A DNA stretch of 64,000 bases from contig OX579635.1 in assembly GCA_951230915.1 (NCBI GenBank), positions 46,562,001 to 46,626,000 on the forward strand. Reading direction: 5' to 3'. The number at the start of each line of letters is the position of its first letter. Within the stretch, counting starts at the first letter, position 1. This stretch comes from Antitrichia curtipendula (Eukaryota > Streptophyta > Bryopsida > Hypnales > Leucodontaceae). This document shows, piece after piece, positions 11,155-23,086 of this stretch. A program made the position numbers and the translations under genes. The notes beneath the pieces were generated by a model. The model saw nothing but the letters and a program-made list of their open reading frames with translations, searched no databases and had not been told where the DNA came from.

Positions 11155-14100
11155 TACTCATACAACAGTCTTGGTTTTGTATGAAATCAAAATAAGGTGA
11201 GTTCCCATACAAGCAGTACGAGTATTCACGGTAACTCAAATGACAACATATTTGTTTTCTATGGGTGTGTGCTTCACAGCACTTCAGCATCTCGTTATTT
11301 CAACATACATACCTGTGCCCACTGTAGTAACGACATCAATGTCCTCCAATGTCTGCGGTCCACTATTGCTTGCATCATGCTGCACCCGACATGCAACCTG
11401 CACATTTATGGGAACATTGGTTAGAAGAAAGACGGACTTCTTAATGTATCAGAGAAGCCTTCATACTTAAAAGTCCCTACCTTGCTCATGCATGGGACAT
11501 TGTTCGGATCACCGATTGCTCCAATTGTACCAGCAAAAAAATTACCAAAAGTTGATCCTACATTAATGAAGTAGTCAATACACCAAACAATAAATACCAT
11601 TCGCAGGAACTGAGCAAATTTGCTTAAAATCACGTAGCCTGTGTTCTTCTTATACAATGCCTTTGCACAAGTCCGAAACTCATCATCCATTTCCTTACCT
11701 TTCTAGAGTTCTCCAACCTCATCAATTCCTTTTGTAAACTGCGAATTTTGGCATCGACATCGTCATCTGGCAACAGAAATGAGTCAACATTCAATGATAA
11801 TGGATTTGCATAGCGACTTTCACTATCATGTTCAATACCCTGCCACAAGGTTAGATTATCAACAGCACAGTGTCAACGTCTACAGTGTCAAAGTCCATAA
11901 AATAAGCATGTATTACACTGACGTCCTCTGATTCTTCAGCAGTTGCCCTCTTTGATATCATTTCACAAAATCAAAAATGAAATCGAACGAACGACTGCTG
12001 GTTTTCTTAATGGATGATGATTCAATGAACATACACGTGGATCATGGGCAAGGGTTCATTTAGACTCATTTCATCTCTTATAATTTTTCATAACTCAATC
12101 AACATCACAAATATAACTTCTGCTGCCCTCTTGAAATAGCTGAAAAGGCAGCAAGTCCTAAATAATTATCGAATGCACAAAAATACTCTTCTGTTATTTC
12201 ACTTCAAAAAAACAAAGACCTACCAATGGGGCGAATAATGACTCGGTTATTTCGTTTTCAGTTGCCGGCACTTGCTCTTTCCCTTTCGTTGTATTGTGGT
12301 TGCACCCGCTGCCAACACTGTGCTTCTCGGATTTATTCGGCAAGTCCACAACCTTCAACCAGTGAGCCGGACAGACATCGTGAGGTTTAAAGCCTCCGGG
12401 GTTTTTTTGGGACTTGTATTTTAGTTGCATTTTTCGATTTCTCATGAACTTCGTTGCGGACCTCTCGAACATCTCCCTGGCTCGATGGGCAAAGCCCTCA
12501 AATTCCCACTCCCTCTCTAGCGCATGCCAAATACTATCAACGACCTGCTTCGAATGATGATTTATGTTATCCATAGTAGGATCAAGACGTTCACACTGGC
12601 CACGCATTGCAGCACGCCAAAGGTGCCTGTGAATTCCTCTGGCTTTGGCCATCCCATCCACAAGAATGACATGAGGAAGTTTTTTTAAAGCCTTTCGATT
12701 ATCTGTCAAATCCTTGGCCCTATTTGCACGAGATCTATTCAACCGCCGTGTCCTTCCTGACCTCTGTTTTGGACTTTCATTCTATGGTATGGGAAAATCT
12801 TCTTGCGAATCTGATCCTTCTCCTGCTGAGGTCCTTGTCACTTGAGATTTCCTCTTCCGTGTCGCTTCAGCTTTGTTGTAAGTCGATTCGTTCCATGTTT
12901 TTGCTGCCGGAGGGGCTTCTATACTCAGTACTTGATTGGGTGTGAACCTGTTTTGAGGCATGGATAGAACACCTGCGGAAGGACCAATCAAAGACGCTAT
13001 TGACTGCATCAAGGCTCGAATAATGAGTTCTTGAAATTGGGTCCCAAAAGCTGTGGCTGCATGCATGGTAGCACAGTCCATAGTAACTGTACTGGACATG
13101 GTTTCAAGATTCTTTGGCAGCATCTTCGTTGCTACAACACTTTCATGGACGACTTCCTTGCCGAATAAGTCCATATCCACTTGCACTGTATCAAAACTCT
13201 CCAAGGAAGAGTCTATACTGTAAGTCAATTCCAAGTTTTTGTGGAGATCCATTTCCAACCTCACCTGCTTTACCTACCACAACATAAAAAGGTTGATTTT
13301 AATTCAAACTCACATCAAACCCACATCAAACTCCACGAATTCATGCTCAACAACTACAGCATGCACCAATACTTTGACCACAAATAACTTGTGCGCTTGA
13401 AACTTACGTTTTCTACTTTCGAGCTCTGACCCACTTCAACCTCGTTCTTCATGTCTATAGTGTTCCCTTCAAGTTCAACTGAGCTCAAAACGGAATCAAC
13501 CAAAAGACAAGCACTTCCTGATAATTCTCTCGGCTGCAATGACAACTTTGTAAAAGACGCTATCCTTGCGCTTCTGCGAGGATCCTTTTCACCTTTATTC
13601 GACGTTGTTCTTGTCCGTTGTTTTTGTTCTCTCTTTTGTTCGCGCTCCTCATTGCATCTGCACAATAATTTCTGAAACAGTCAGTGAACTAGCACTTCTG
13701 TCATTCCAAACTGAAAATAGCAGTTCAGTACCTTGTACATGCTTTTGCAAACAATTTCAATTAATGCGTACTCATTTTGTCAGCAAACTCTGCTACGTCA
13801 TTTCAAGTGAGCCAAATCTTCTCCATGGATTCCTGGACATGCCAGAATGAAAGCAAGAATCTATGAATTCACCACCATTGAACGTCTCGAAATATATATT
13901 AAGATGTCCTACCACATCTAATTTTATCAATGTTCATTTAAAGCTCACATTCGAGTGCTAACTGCATGGCGGCTGAATGTCCACCACTAGGTTATCTCTA
14001 CATTGGTTAAAATTAGCTGAGTTCCTACCTAAAAACTTTTTGCGTTAATGGCGCCCCCTGAAAAAAGGCCTCTCATGCAATAATTCAAGCAAGCAATGCA

Positions 14101-15096
14101 AAAAACTATATAATTTTATAGCAATTTTGCAACTTCGTCCACACTAAAATAAGCATTTTTTTAGTCAGTTTTATATTATATTATTTTCAATACTCCTTGA
14201 AGAGTTGCAATTCCTTATTCTCAAATTTCTTTCTTCCATATCACTGAATGTCAATGCAGCCGAATTTTAAGTGTGTCTATCCTGACGATAGCATACTCTA
14301 GTAAATTCCATTAATTAGTTTTGCGATCACTCTTCCACTTCAAGAGAAAAAGGCTTCTTCCACTTCCTACTGGAACAAGTGGACTTCCTATTACGAACTT
14401 CGGACATCAACCATGAATTATACAAACATTGCGTCATTGTCACTAAGGCCTACTTCCCCTGAGTGCTCGACATGCTTGAGGAAAAAAGACATTGAACTAC
14501 TATTTAGAGAATTCTATAGCCTTTGTCAACAATGTTCAACCATAGAGAGCAAAACCCTCATGCCCCAAAGCCACACAGCGCTACTTGTTCTCATACGATG
14601 CACAAAAAAAGGTACAACACAAGATTAAAGACACTCATTTTCCACAACAATGGCTTACTCCACGAATAATGCATACTGACTTTCAAACCAAGACGTCATG
14701 AATCTACAGCTGTCAAAGGAAAAATGGCGTATGAATTATCACCAATTCCAAAGAATTTGCAATACTTGGACGAATGACAACAGCATTCCACTAAGCAATA
14801 AGACAAAGTATGCATAATTATTCCATTTTGCAATCACAATTCACTTTCAGAAGGAAGACGTTCACCTCGGAGGGCACAATCCCAACATGCGCATAACATT
14901 CATGTTTCTCTCAACGTTCTTCTTCCGCACCGCCTCGTATGAAGTGAGCTCCTCTTCCAAGCCATGGTCACACTCTGTGCTTCAATTCCCTATAGAAGCA
15001 ATGACTTCAGAAGTATTAAGTGCTGTAAGGAATCAGTGTCTAAACCATTTGCGTACCGTACTTGATAGACTTTCACTGCCGTACAGGGGTCAATAA

Positions 15097-15532
15097 AGCA
15101 AAGAGAGTTCATTGGGAGTTTTAATGTGCAGTGGGGCAGGCTTCAGGGACGTATAAGGCTTACCGAAAGAATGACAGAATTCTTCCAGTGATGTGCTCTC
15201 TGTTCAACAAGTCATTCTCTTGTTGTCGATACCTTGACATTGTTCATTGTGCTTTTACTATTTTTACATCGGGGCACACGGTAGCCACATCCATATTAAC
15301 TTGACAGCAGAAGGACTATATGGCAGATAGTAGATGTAGTTTGTGGATGCTAGAATAGAATCAAAGGGGTTACATGCACTTTTGTACAAAACTGTACATG
15401 CACTCTAAGGATCAATCGAGTCCATTATTCTAGCCATGGCCCACATTTCCCGGAGCTTATGACCTAACACTTGTTTTTTTGTCTGCGCCAGAGCACACTC
15501 TCTTCCGTAAATCTTTCACACAGCCTGTCGAC
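15097..15532. promoter_or_regulatory. Presumed divergent promoter region between TNP1-like and TNP2 genes
   Basis: The two element genes point away from each other across this stretch, so both transcripts probably start here or nearby. No TATA box or binding repeat could be assigned with confidence. Placement is by inference from gene orientation. Confidence 0.35.
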
Positions 15533-18500
15533 ATGGAGCAAGTCCCTGCAATCCAAGTTACAAGATTTGCACCCTTAGCGATGACATTGAATGCTTTAGA
15601 CCGATCACGGGCAAACGAACGACTTCTGAGTAGTTACAAGTGCCCTTGTACTCAGTGCAAAGGTGGAGGACAACCAATTTTACAACTCACAATTGAAGGA
15701 CACTTGCGCCATCATGGTAGAGATCCAACTCTCATGCATTCAATGCTAGTAAGTTATCCAGTCCCTCTAATTTGATGACATGATTTCCTTACCATGATGC
15801 TTCATCTTCTCTTTTGCTTCTGGCGTTGGTGACGCTTACGAAAACCTAGTTCGAAAATGCCTTCAAGAAGGGAGAGATTACGTGTAGTCAAAATCCTTAA
15901 AGCCCTTCCTCTACTTAGGTTTTCTAAAGTGAAACTACAGACAGCAATGTCCTCATGCATTGACCAATAGAAAAAATTTCCTTTTCAATTTTATCGTTAG
16001 AGTCTTTATAGAGGCCTCATTCCCAGTGCAGACATGCTCTTCATAGAAAAAGATTCCGCAAAAACATTAGTATGTGGCTTTTTACTAAGAGCAATTAGTT
16101 CTTCAGTAGACATTCATTATACTTTGTGGCCTTTGGAATGTCCTTCATTCTAAGAAAATAACTTCTTCAATACTAGCATTGCAATACATTTCAAATTTAA
16201 GATGGGTAACAAGAACAAAGCCACTACCACCTTCTCAAAGTGAAATGACATTGGGAGGCACTTTTTGCACTAATGCGTAGATGGAGACTGCAAAGAGAGG
16301 CGTCTGCTTGAGAAGATAGCGGGACAAATTAAATAGTCTGCCAACTTAGATTGTTCAATTATGTACCTCATCAGAAAACAAGTTTAAACAAAAAAAAGCA
16401 GTTTCGATTTCTATCTAGTTCAAGCATTAGTGACCTAAATTAAAAATCTCATTTAGTTTTTAGTTTTCGACTAGCTAAGCAATGTCATGTGCAGACCTAC
16501 CTTTCAAGCTCAAAACTACCCTTATTTTATGGAGGACTAACGAAATGCTTCCATAAGAAACTTTCAGTAATCAAATTTCCTATACAATAAGTCCAATGCA
16601 AAACTCTAAAACGGAGAGTCTTCCGTGTGGCTACCTTAAATTTGACATACATTGTAACTCTTGCTAGCATACCTCAGCTACTGAGATGGTGAAATCAAAA
16701 AACAATTTCAGGTTTTAAATCCACAATACAAATCAGTCCGTGTCAAGAAGTGTAAAACATTTTCCTTTAGGGTTTTGGATGTGTGCTCTTCCAGAATGCA
16801 AAATTAATCAATCTCTCAACAAAAAGGTAAGAGTTTTATCAAAATTTTAGACATTGCTATTCCATAAAGGTTGGGAGTAGTATATATTTCCAGTGCTTCC
16901 TGCATGCCAGTATCTCAAAGAGGGAAAGTGATTTGTTCACTGCTTCTGTTTCCCATAAATTTTGTCCATTCAAAAATGCGTTGCAAAATTCATGGATGTT
17001 CTATAGAGCATGGCTTGAACGGGAAACTGCTGTTGGAAAACCAACTTAGTCACTTAATTGTGGTTTTTAGATTAGGAGCAGTGGGAGAAAAGAAACTAGA
17101 ATTCATGATCGGTACTCAAGAAAAAACAACTTGTCCTCAGTTCACCTTGAAGGATGCAAACTTCAATGTTTGCACATCTTACCTGTTCTTATATGGATTT
17201 TTTTCAATCTTGAATGTGCTTGTGCATGTACGCCTTAGCTAGTCATGTACCTTACATAATGTCTTTGACCATTAGATTGTTATTTTTTGTAGCCTGAGGA
17301 CACAGATGCAGAGGACTTCAACTTTGGTGACCAGGCAGAGTCTAAAGCTGTAGCCAATGATGACAGAAATATTCCACAGCAAGAGAACTTTGACGAAGCT
17401 TTTGACTTTGAAAGACTCACATCGGAATGGTTTCAAGAAGTTGATGATAGGAGAGAAAGCATTGCTGTTAATACAGAAGTTGATGAAGATGGGAATGAAG
17501 CTGAAGTAGAGGTCTTTGCAAACTCTGCTGATCCGCACATGGAGGAATGGCTACAGCAAAGTCAGGTACCTTTGTATTGTGGCTCAAAAATTTCAACACT
17601 AGCTTCTGTTCTTGTATTGATGAATTTAGCGCATTTGCATAATGTGAGCAATTCCTTCGTGGATGAACTCTTCTCCTTCTTGAAATTAGATGTGCTACCA
17701 CCCTCAAACGGATTACCAAAGACTCGACACGAAGCTCGAAGGTTCATTGATCGCTTAGGTCTTTCTTTTTCTACCATCCATGCCTGTCGGAATGGGTGTG
17801 TTCTTTTCTGGAAAGACAGACAAGATCTCTCCCAGTGTCCCAAATGTAAGTCTTCTAGATATGTAGCAGGGAGCACTTCAATTCCCGTTAAAGTTCTCAG
17901 ACATTTTTCATTAATTCCGAGACTACTAAAAATGTACCGTTGTCGTGATATTGCTACCCTAATGAGGTGGCACGATAAAATCCCTCCACTGATGGGAAGG
18001 TCCGATCTGTACTAGATAGTCTTGCATGGAAAGAAGTTGAAAAAATTGATAGAGCCTTTTTTCAAGAGAGTAGAAATGTCAAGCTTGGATTAGCTCTCGA
18101 TGGAATGAATCCGTTTGCCGATAAATCAACTAGGCATTCTACTTGGTCGATATTTCTTTTAAATTACAACTTGCCTGGGTGGTTGGTCACAAAGCGGTTT
18201 TTTGTGATGCTATCATTGTTGATACCTGGAAAAGAGTCTGTGAAATCCAACAACATTGATGTCTACTTAGAACCTCTTGTAGACAAGTTGCTTTTATTGT
18301 GGGATGGGGTGCCAACAGTGGACATGTCCGATAGTGCACATCCAAGTGCATTCATACTTCGAGGGATGATGCTTTGGACCATTCATGATTATCCAGCTTA
18401 TGGATTAATATCCGGATGCGCCACGAAGGGCTACCAAGGATGTCCCATTTGCGGCCTCCATGTAGACTCAAGGTTTTCTAAGAGTTTGAGGAAAAATATT

Positions 18501-20059
18501 TTTCAAGGGCATCGCCATTACTTGTCGGAGAATCACCCTTTCAGAATCATGACTGAATCATTCAATGGGAAAGAAGAACACAGGTCCAAACCTATCAGAG
18601 TATCAGGCCTTGAGCATCGAAGGAGGGGTGAGGCAAGAGAGAGGTGGTTAGCTGCAGGTGGGACGGCGGGGAGTAACAATGATCTTGTGAAACAAAATGG
18701 CGTGAAGAGGCATTCTATTCTTTTTAAATTGCCATATTGGGACGTGAGTTACTTCATTCTCTACAATGCATATGTCCAATTGAAATCATTTTATGTTAAT
18801 TAAATTTTTTGGAAGGTTAGCAAGAACTCCTCCAAAGCCGCTTCATCTTCCATTGTAGAGGTCGTTTCCGTTCAAATGTATGAGAAAAGCTCTTATGTTT
18901 CTCATATCTCTATGTTCAATTTTGTTTGCTTGTTGTGCAGAGACTCTTAATAAGGCATATCCTCGATGTAATGCATTGTGAAAAGAACCTTGCCGAGAAC
19001 CTACTCAATACATTATTAGGTATGAAGGAAGGTCCTTCAGTCCGTAATGATATGAAGGAAGTCGGGTGCAAGAGAGCCTTGCATATTCGAAAAGAGAAAC
19101 CACCGCAATCAGGTTTCCGTATCCCTGATGCTCCTTACGTGTTATCAAAGGAGAACAAAAGAAGGTTCATAGACAGACTGAGGAGCTTGAGAAGTCCTAC
19201 GGGCTTTATGTCCAATTTGAAGTCAAAAATAGCCCCTGATAGATCACTGCATAGCTTGAAAAGCCATGATTACCATGTGCTTATGCAGGAAATGATTCCC
19301 GTCTATGTTCGAGGTTTGTTGCCAGATCAAGTCACAAAAGCAATTATGCAATTGAGTTCTATTTTCAGGAGGATATGTTCAAAGGTAATGGATCCATTGC
19401 AGATGGACTTGATGAATGAAGAAGTGGCAATAACATTGTGTTTGCTTGAACGAGAATTTCCTCCCTCATTTTTTGATCCAATGACACACCTGCTTGTGCA
19501 TTTGGTGGAAGAGATTCATTTGTGCGGTCCGGTTCATAACCGTTGGATGTACCCTCTTGAGAGGTACATGAAGTACATAAAGTCATACGTACGAAATAAA
19601 GCTCGACCCGAAGGTTGTATGGCAAGTGGTACGGCAATGGAAGTTAGTTTTGGTTTCACTAGTAGAAAACAGGGTCAAATGTAACCAGTGAAAAAATGAC
19701 TAGTTACCAAAAAGCAACTGAACAATGACTTCTAGTCATTAAAATGGCGCCAAAGATGACGTGTAGCAAGTTGCAGTCATTTTGTAGTAATTCACATGAA
19801 CAGTGGATGAGGCCTAGATGAAACCAACAACGAGAATTGGTGTCATCTGTGGTTCAGTCTATGTTCTGTGGCCCTGTTGTTGATGTGGACTATATGGAGT
19901 CATACTTGAGTTGTGCTGTAATAAACTAAGCGCAATATATGACTATGGTAGAACAAAAAAATGACTAACAATAAGACACTGTGGAAATTGAATTTATTAA
20001 ATTTATAATCTACACCTCTATAAAGGATTGCTTGTACTATAGTCATTTTCAAGTCATAA

Positions 20060-20330
20060 ACTAAGTGCCAAATGGACGGCTTAGATGGATGGTTAAGATG
20101 AATGAATCAAATGGACAGCTTAGATAGATGGATTAGATGAACAACTTAGATGGATGGATTAGATGAACAACTTAGATGGATGGATCAGATGAACGACTTA
20201 GATGGATGGATCAAATGAACGACTTAGATGGACGGATTAGATGAACAACTTAAATGAATGGATTAGATGGATGGATCAGATGGACAATTGACATGGACAG
20301 TTCAGATCGATGGATCAAATGGAAAAATCA
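20060..20330. repeat. ~26-bp minisatellite in the nested CACTA
   Basis: Roughly eight degenerate copies of a unit like GAACAACTTAGATGGATGGATTAGAT. It lies inside the non-autonomous element and gives only low-complexity ORFs. Confidence 0.75.
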
Positions 20331-20774
20331 GGTTGTTTCTTTCTACAACGGCTTAGATGGACGGGTGAGATTGTATCTCAAGAGCAAATGGATGGTTCAA
20401 ATTTTAGGTCAGCCGCCACATTTTAGGGCAACCGCCTTTTTACCTCTGTGGTGGCTGACATGTAGTACGTTATAACTGCACATTTCATTTATTAGTCATT
20501 GTTCAATCACTCCGTAGTCATTATTTAGTCATAGAATACATTGTAACGTGGCAGTTGCAGATTGCAGCTGTAGCTGCTGAAGATGAACGATGGAGATTTC
20601 ATCTCTCTCATTTATATTTAGGGTTTAGGGTAGCAGCCACCTCCTCCTTGCATCTTGTTCTTCTTTCTTCTTGCTTATAAACATTTTCTCATTTTCTCCT
20701 CTTGTATTTGCTCTACTTTTCCTAAGATATTGAAGGTTTAGCTTACAATCTTCTTTAAGTATAAGTGGTTTTGT

Positions 20775-21075
20775 AGTGTTGTTGTTTTGTTCTACTATTC
20801 TTTTGCAGTTTTGTAGGGAAGCTGTACAGTTTTGTTCTGTTGTTGTCTTGTTCTTTTGCAGTTTTTTAGGGAAGTTAATTTGTACAGTTCTGTTCTGTTG
20901 TTGTCTTGTTCTATTGTTCTTTTGCAGTTTTGTAGGGAAGTTGTACAATTTTGTTGTGTTGTTGTTTTGTTCTATTGTTCTTTTGCAGTTTTGTAGGGAA
21001 GTTGTACAGTTCTGTTGTGTTGTTGTTTTGTTCTATTGTTCTGTTTCAATTTTGTAGGAAAGTTGTGTAGTTCTG
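20775..21075. repeat. ~55-60-bp tandem repeat in the nested CACTA
   Basis: Four to five copies of a T/G-rich unit containing TTGCAGTTTTGTAGGGAAGT and a TTGTTGT block. The long open frames across it are low complexity (Cys/Phe/Leu or Gln/Asn repeats) and are taken as artefacts of the repeat. Confidence 0.75.
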
Positions 21076-23086
21076 TTGCTTTGTTGTTTTATTGTTTTGC
21101 TGATTTGTGGTTTTGTTGTTGATTGTTTCAGTTGTTGATTGGCTACAATTTTCAATGGACCAAGAAGCAAGAAAAGATTATAGCATGGAAAAACAAAGAA
21201 GTTCATTTATAGTGCAGTCATATAAGTCTAGTTATGTGATAAATGTACAAAATGATTCATTAACAAGTATTCTGAAATTCTCATACTTCTTGTCTCTTTG
21301 TTTGCAACTATAAATAACTAATGAATGACTGCAATAGTCATCTATTCAACTACTGTGTAACTAATTACATATAAATGACTAAATAATGTCTACCAAATCA
21401 TTACCAATGACTATCATATGACTACTAGATGACTCCCAAAGGATATGCCAACCTTTCTAAATGACTACAATGATTCCAAAAATGACTAAAGTATGACAGT
21501 TGCAAGCAAAATCATTACTACAAAATGACTTAGTGGTGATCCTAAATCTTCCATGTCAGCAAAATTGGCCACCGACATTTGCCAAGTCATTCCTAAATCA
21601 ACCAATAGTAAACCTCCATGTGTACAAACCACGTCAGCAACACTTGCCAAGTCAGTTGCCCCATATAATCACACCCCAATGAACTTCCACATCAGCAACA
21701 AGATGAAAAAGAATAAATGACTACCTTGTCCGAAATTACTCGTCCAAAATTACTCTGATTCAAAAATTAGGTAGTAGTCATTCTGTTGTCATAAGTGTCC
21801 TAAATAACTGGTTATGTAGTCATAAACGCCAGTCATTGATAGCCCTTTTTCTATTAGTGTTTATCAACAGAATACATCCTTGAATGCGAGTTCACTCGTA
21901 AGCGTGTCTGGGATGCGGATGAAGAACTTGGAGATAGTGGAGAGGTCCCTTGCATAGCATCCAAGAATCGGAATTTGTCCATTGAAGAATGCCAATGGGC
22001 ACATTCTTGTATGCTAAACAACTCGACTTGTCTTGATAGACTAAGAGAGTGAGTGTGGAAGTCATTTGTATTTTTGGTTTGTTGTTCCATGGTGCTTTTC
22101 TGTATTACGGACGTTGCACAAGTGAGCATGCATTGCATTTGTGAATAGGTCAGTGTCTCACATTCTATCCAGCACAAACTTACAATGCATATGTGTTGTT
22201 GTTGAAGCAGGACTCACAAGCGTTTGTCCTCGGACATCATGAGAGGTAGAGCATCTTACAGACGTGGAATACATCCAAGGCAAAGAAGGCGGTTGGAGTA
22301 TCCCAGGGAATTGAATGCCCTTCTAGATTTCCCTGAGTGGTTAAGGAATACAATACAAGTGGGGAATGAGTCCTTTGAAGACGATGTGGTGGATTTGTCC
22401 ATGCCCCCCAACTTAAGGACGCGGTCTTTCAAGTCAATGAAAGCCTATGGAAAGCATTTTCGGGTGTCAAGTGCTGAGTTCAATTTGGTGACGGCGGATT
22501 CAGGAGTGACTGTCACTTGTGAGACAGAGCAATGTAGTGGTCCCTCTGACAGTAATTCTGTATGTGGGCTAGTGACATACTTTGGTAAAATACAAGAAAT
22601 TATGGAGTTGGACTACGGACGATTGAAGCCGGTAGTATTGTTGTGCGATTGGGTGGTGCCAATTTGGAGAGGCCCAACGGCATGTTTAAAGAAAGACAAA
22701 TTTGGTTACACTCTATTGAAGTTGAATAGAGTGATGCGGAGGTCAGCAAATTCGTTTGTATTTCCCATTCAAGCATCTCAAATATTCTTCTCCAATTGTG
22801 GAGAGGAACCGGAATGGTCAGTTGTTATTCATGCTAATCCAAGGTCGACACGAATTGAGGAAGTGTCTGACAGGAACTACAGTGCTTCTGTGTACGACAT
22901 GGGTGAGGAAAGCTTTGTAGATATTAGTACAGATGCTAGTGACGAAAACAATGACAATGGGGGGAACATATGACGGAGGAGGATCTCAGAATTGCACATG
23001 TAGCTGTACAATGTGAAGCACAACGAGTTGAAGATGAAGGATCGGACGACGACACTTTGATGGAATTTGAAGGGGACGAAGATTAA

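Larger units (their letters stand above)
8598..14975 (-). pseudogene. TNP1/En-Spm accessory-like gene of the CACTA element (multi-exon, one in-frame stop)
   Basis: Minus-strand exon series with clear pieces. About 14975-14870: LTSYEAVRKKNVERNM..MLGL, a motif common in plant transposon proteins. 13671-13411: basic, RRSARIA. 13264-12224: basic block, then a Trp/Arg-rich domain with HALEREWEFEGFAHRAREMFERS..RNRK like the Transposase_24 (En/Spm) family. 11839-11699: coiled coil. About 11562-11482 contains GAIGDPNNVP and 11399-11312 follows. About 9797-9594 is Lys-rich. 8885-8598: GKAIVMG..PKGWRCIKV..PFPPGW..ANGRGILWP, the TNP1-type C-terminal pattern. A TAG at 12784-12782 interrupts one exon in frame, between acidic and basic blocks. 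The start and small exons are not resolved. Such proteins bind subterminal repeats in En/Spm. Confidence 0.6.
19657..21859 (+). mobile_element. Nested non-autonomous CACTA element, 2203 bp, in the TNP2 exon
   Basis: Ends: CACTAGTAGAAAACAGGGTC on the left; the right end read inward is CACTAATAGAAAAAGGGCTA. The 3-bp duplication TTT is at 19654-19656 and 21860-21862. Both subterminal regions are full of ATGACT/AGTCAT hexamers in both orientations (about 19680-19770 and 21330-21850), as expected for TNP1-binding repeats. The interior has two tandem arrays and no credible coding region. Removing the element with one TTT joins the DUF4218 exon in frame (..EVSFG to LSTEYILECEF). It is therefore younger than its host element. 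Confidence 0.93.
15533..23086 (+). pseudogene. TNP2 (CACTA) transposase, interrupted by a nested CACTA element and frameshift
   Basis: Exons: 15533-15748 (Cys/His N-terminal module, YKCPCTQCKGG..HLRHHGRDP), 17293-18743 (Tnp2 core), 18941-19656 continuing at 21863-22048 (HILDVMHCEKNLAENLL, then DUF4218 with SIFRRICSK and VHNRWMYPLERYMK), and 22211-22973 (DUF4216: FGKIQEIMELDYGRLKPVVLLCDW spread over two lines of conserved residues). Introns are 15749-17292, 18744-18940 and 22049-22210. Defects: between RWHDK (frame ending at the TAG, 18013-18015) and DGKVRSVLDSLAWKE the frame changes, fitting a 1-nt loss near 17980. A 2.2-kb CACTA lies in the third exon. Near 22970 a second frame change would recover an acidic 38-codon tail to TAA 23086. 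TNP2 catalyses CACTA excision and insertion. Start: ATG 15533 in the same frame as the Cys module. Confidence 0.88.

Noticed and set aside
16871..17242. 123-codon ORF in the first TNP2 intron
   Set aside because: Flanking exons join in phase 0 across it, and it shows no recognisable domain.
20776..21057. Cys/Phe/Leu-rich ORF
   Set aside because: Produced by a tandem repeat within the nested CACTA element.
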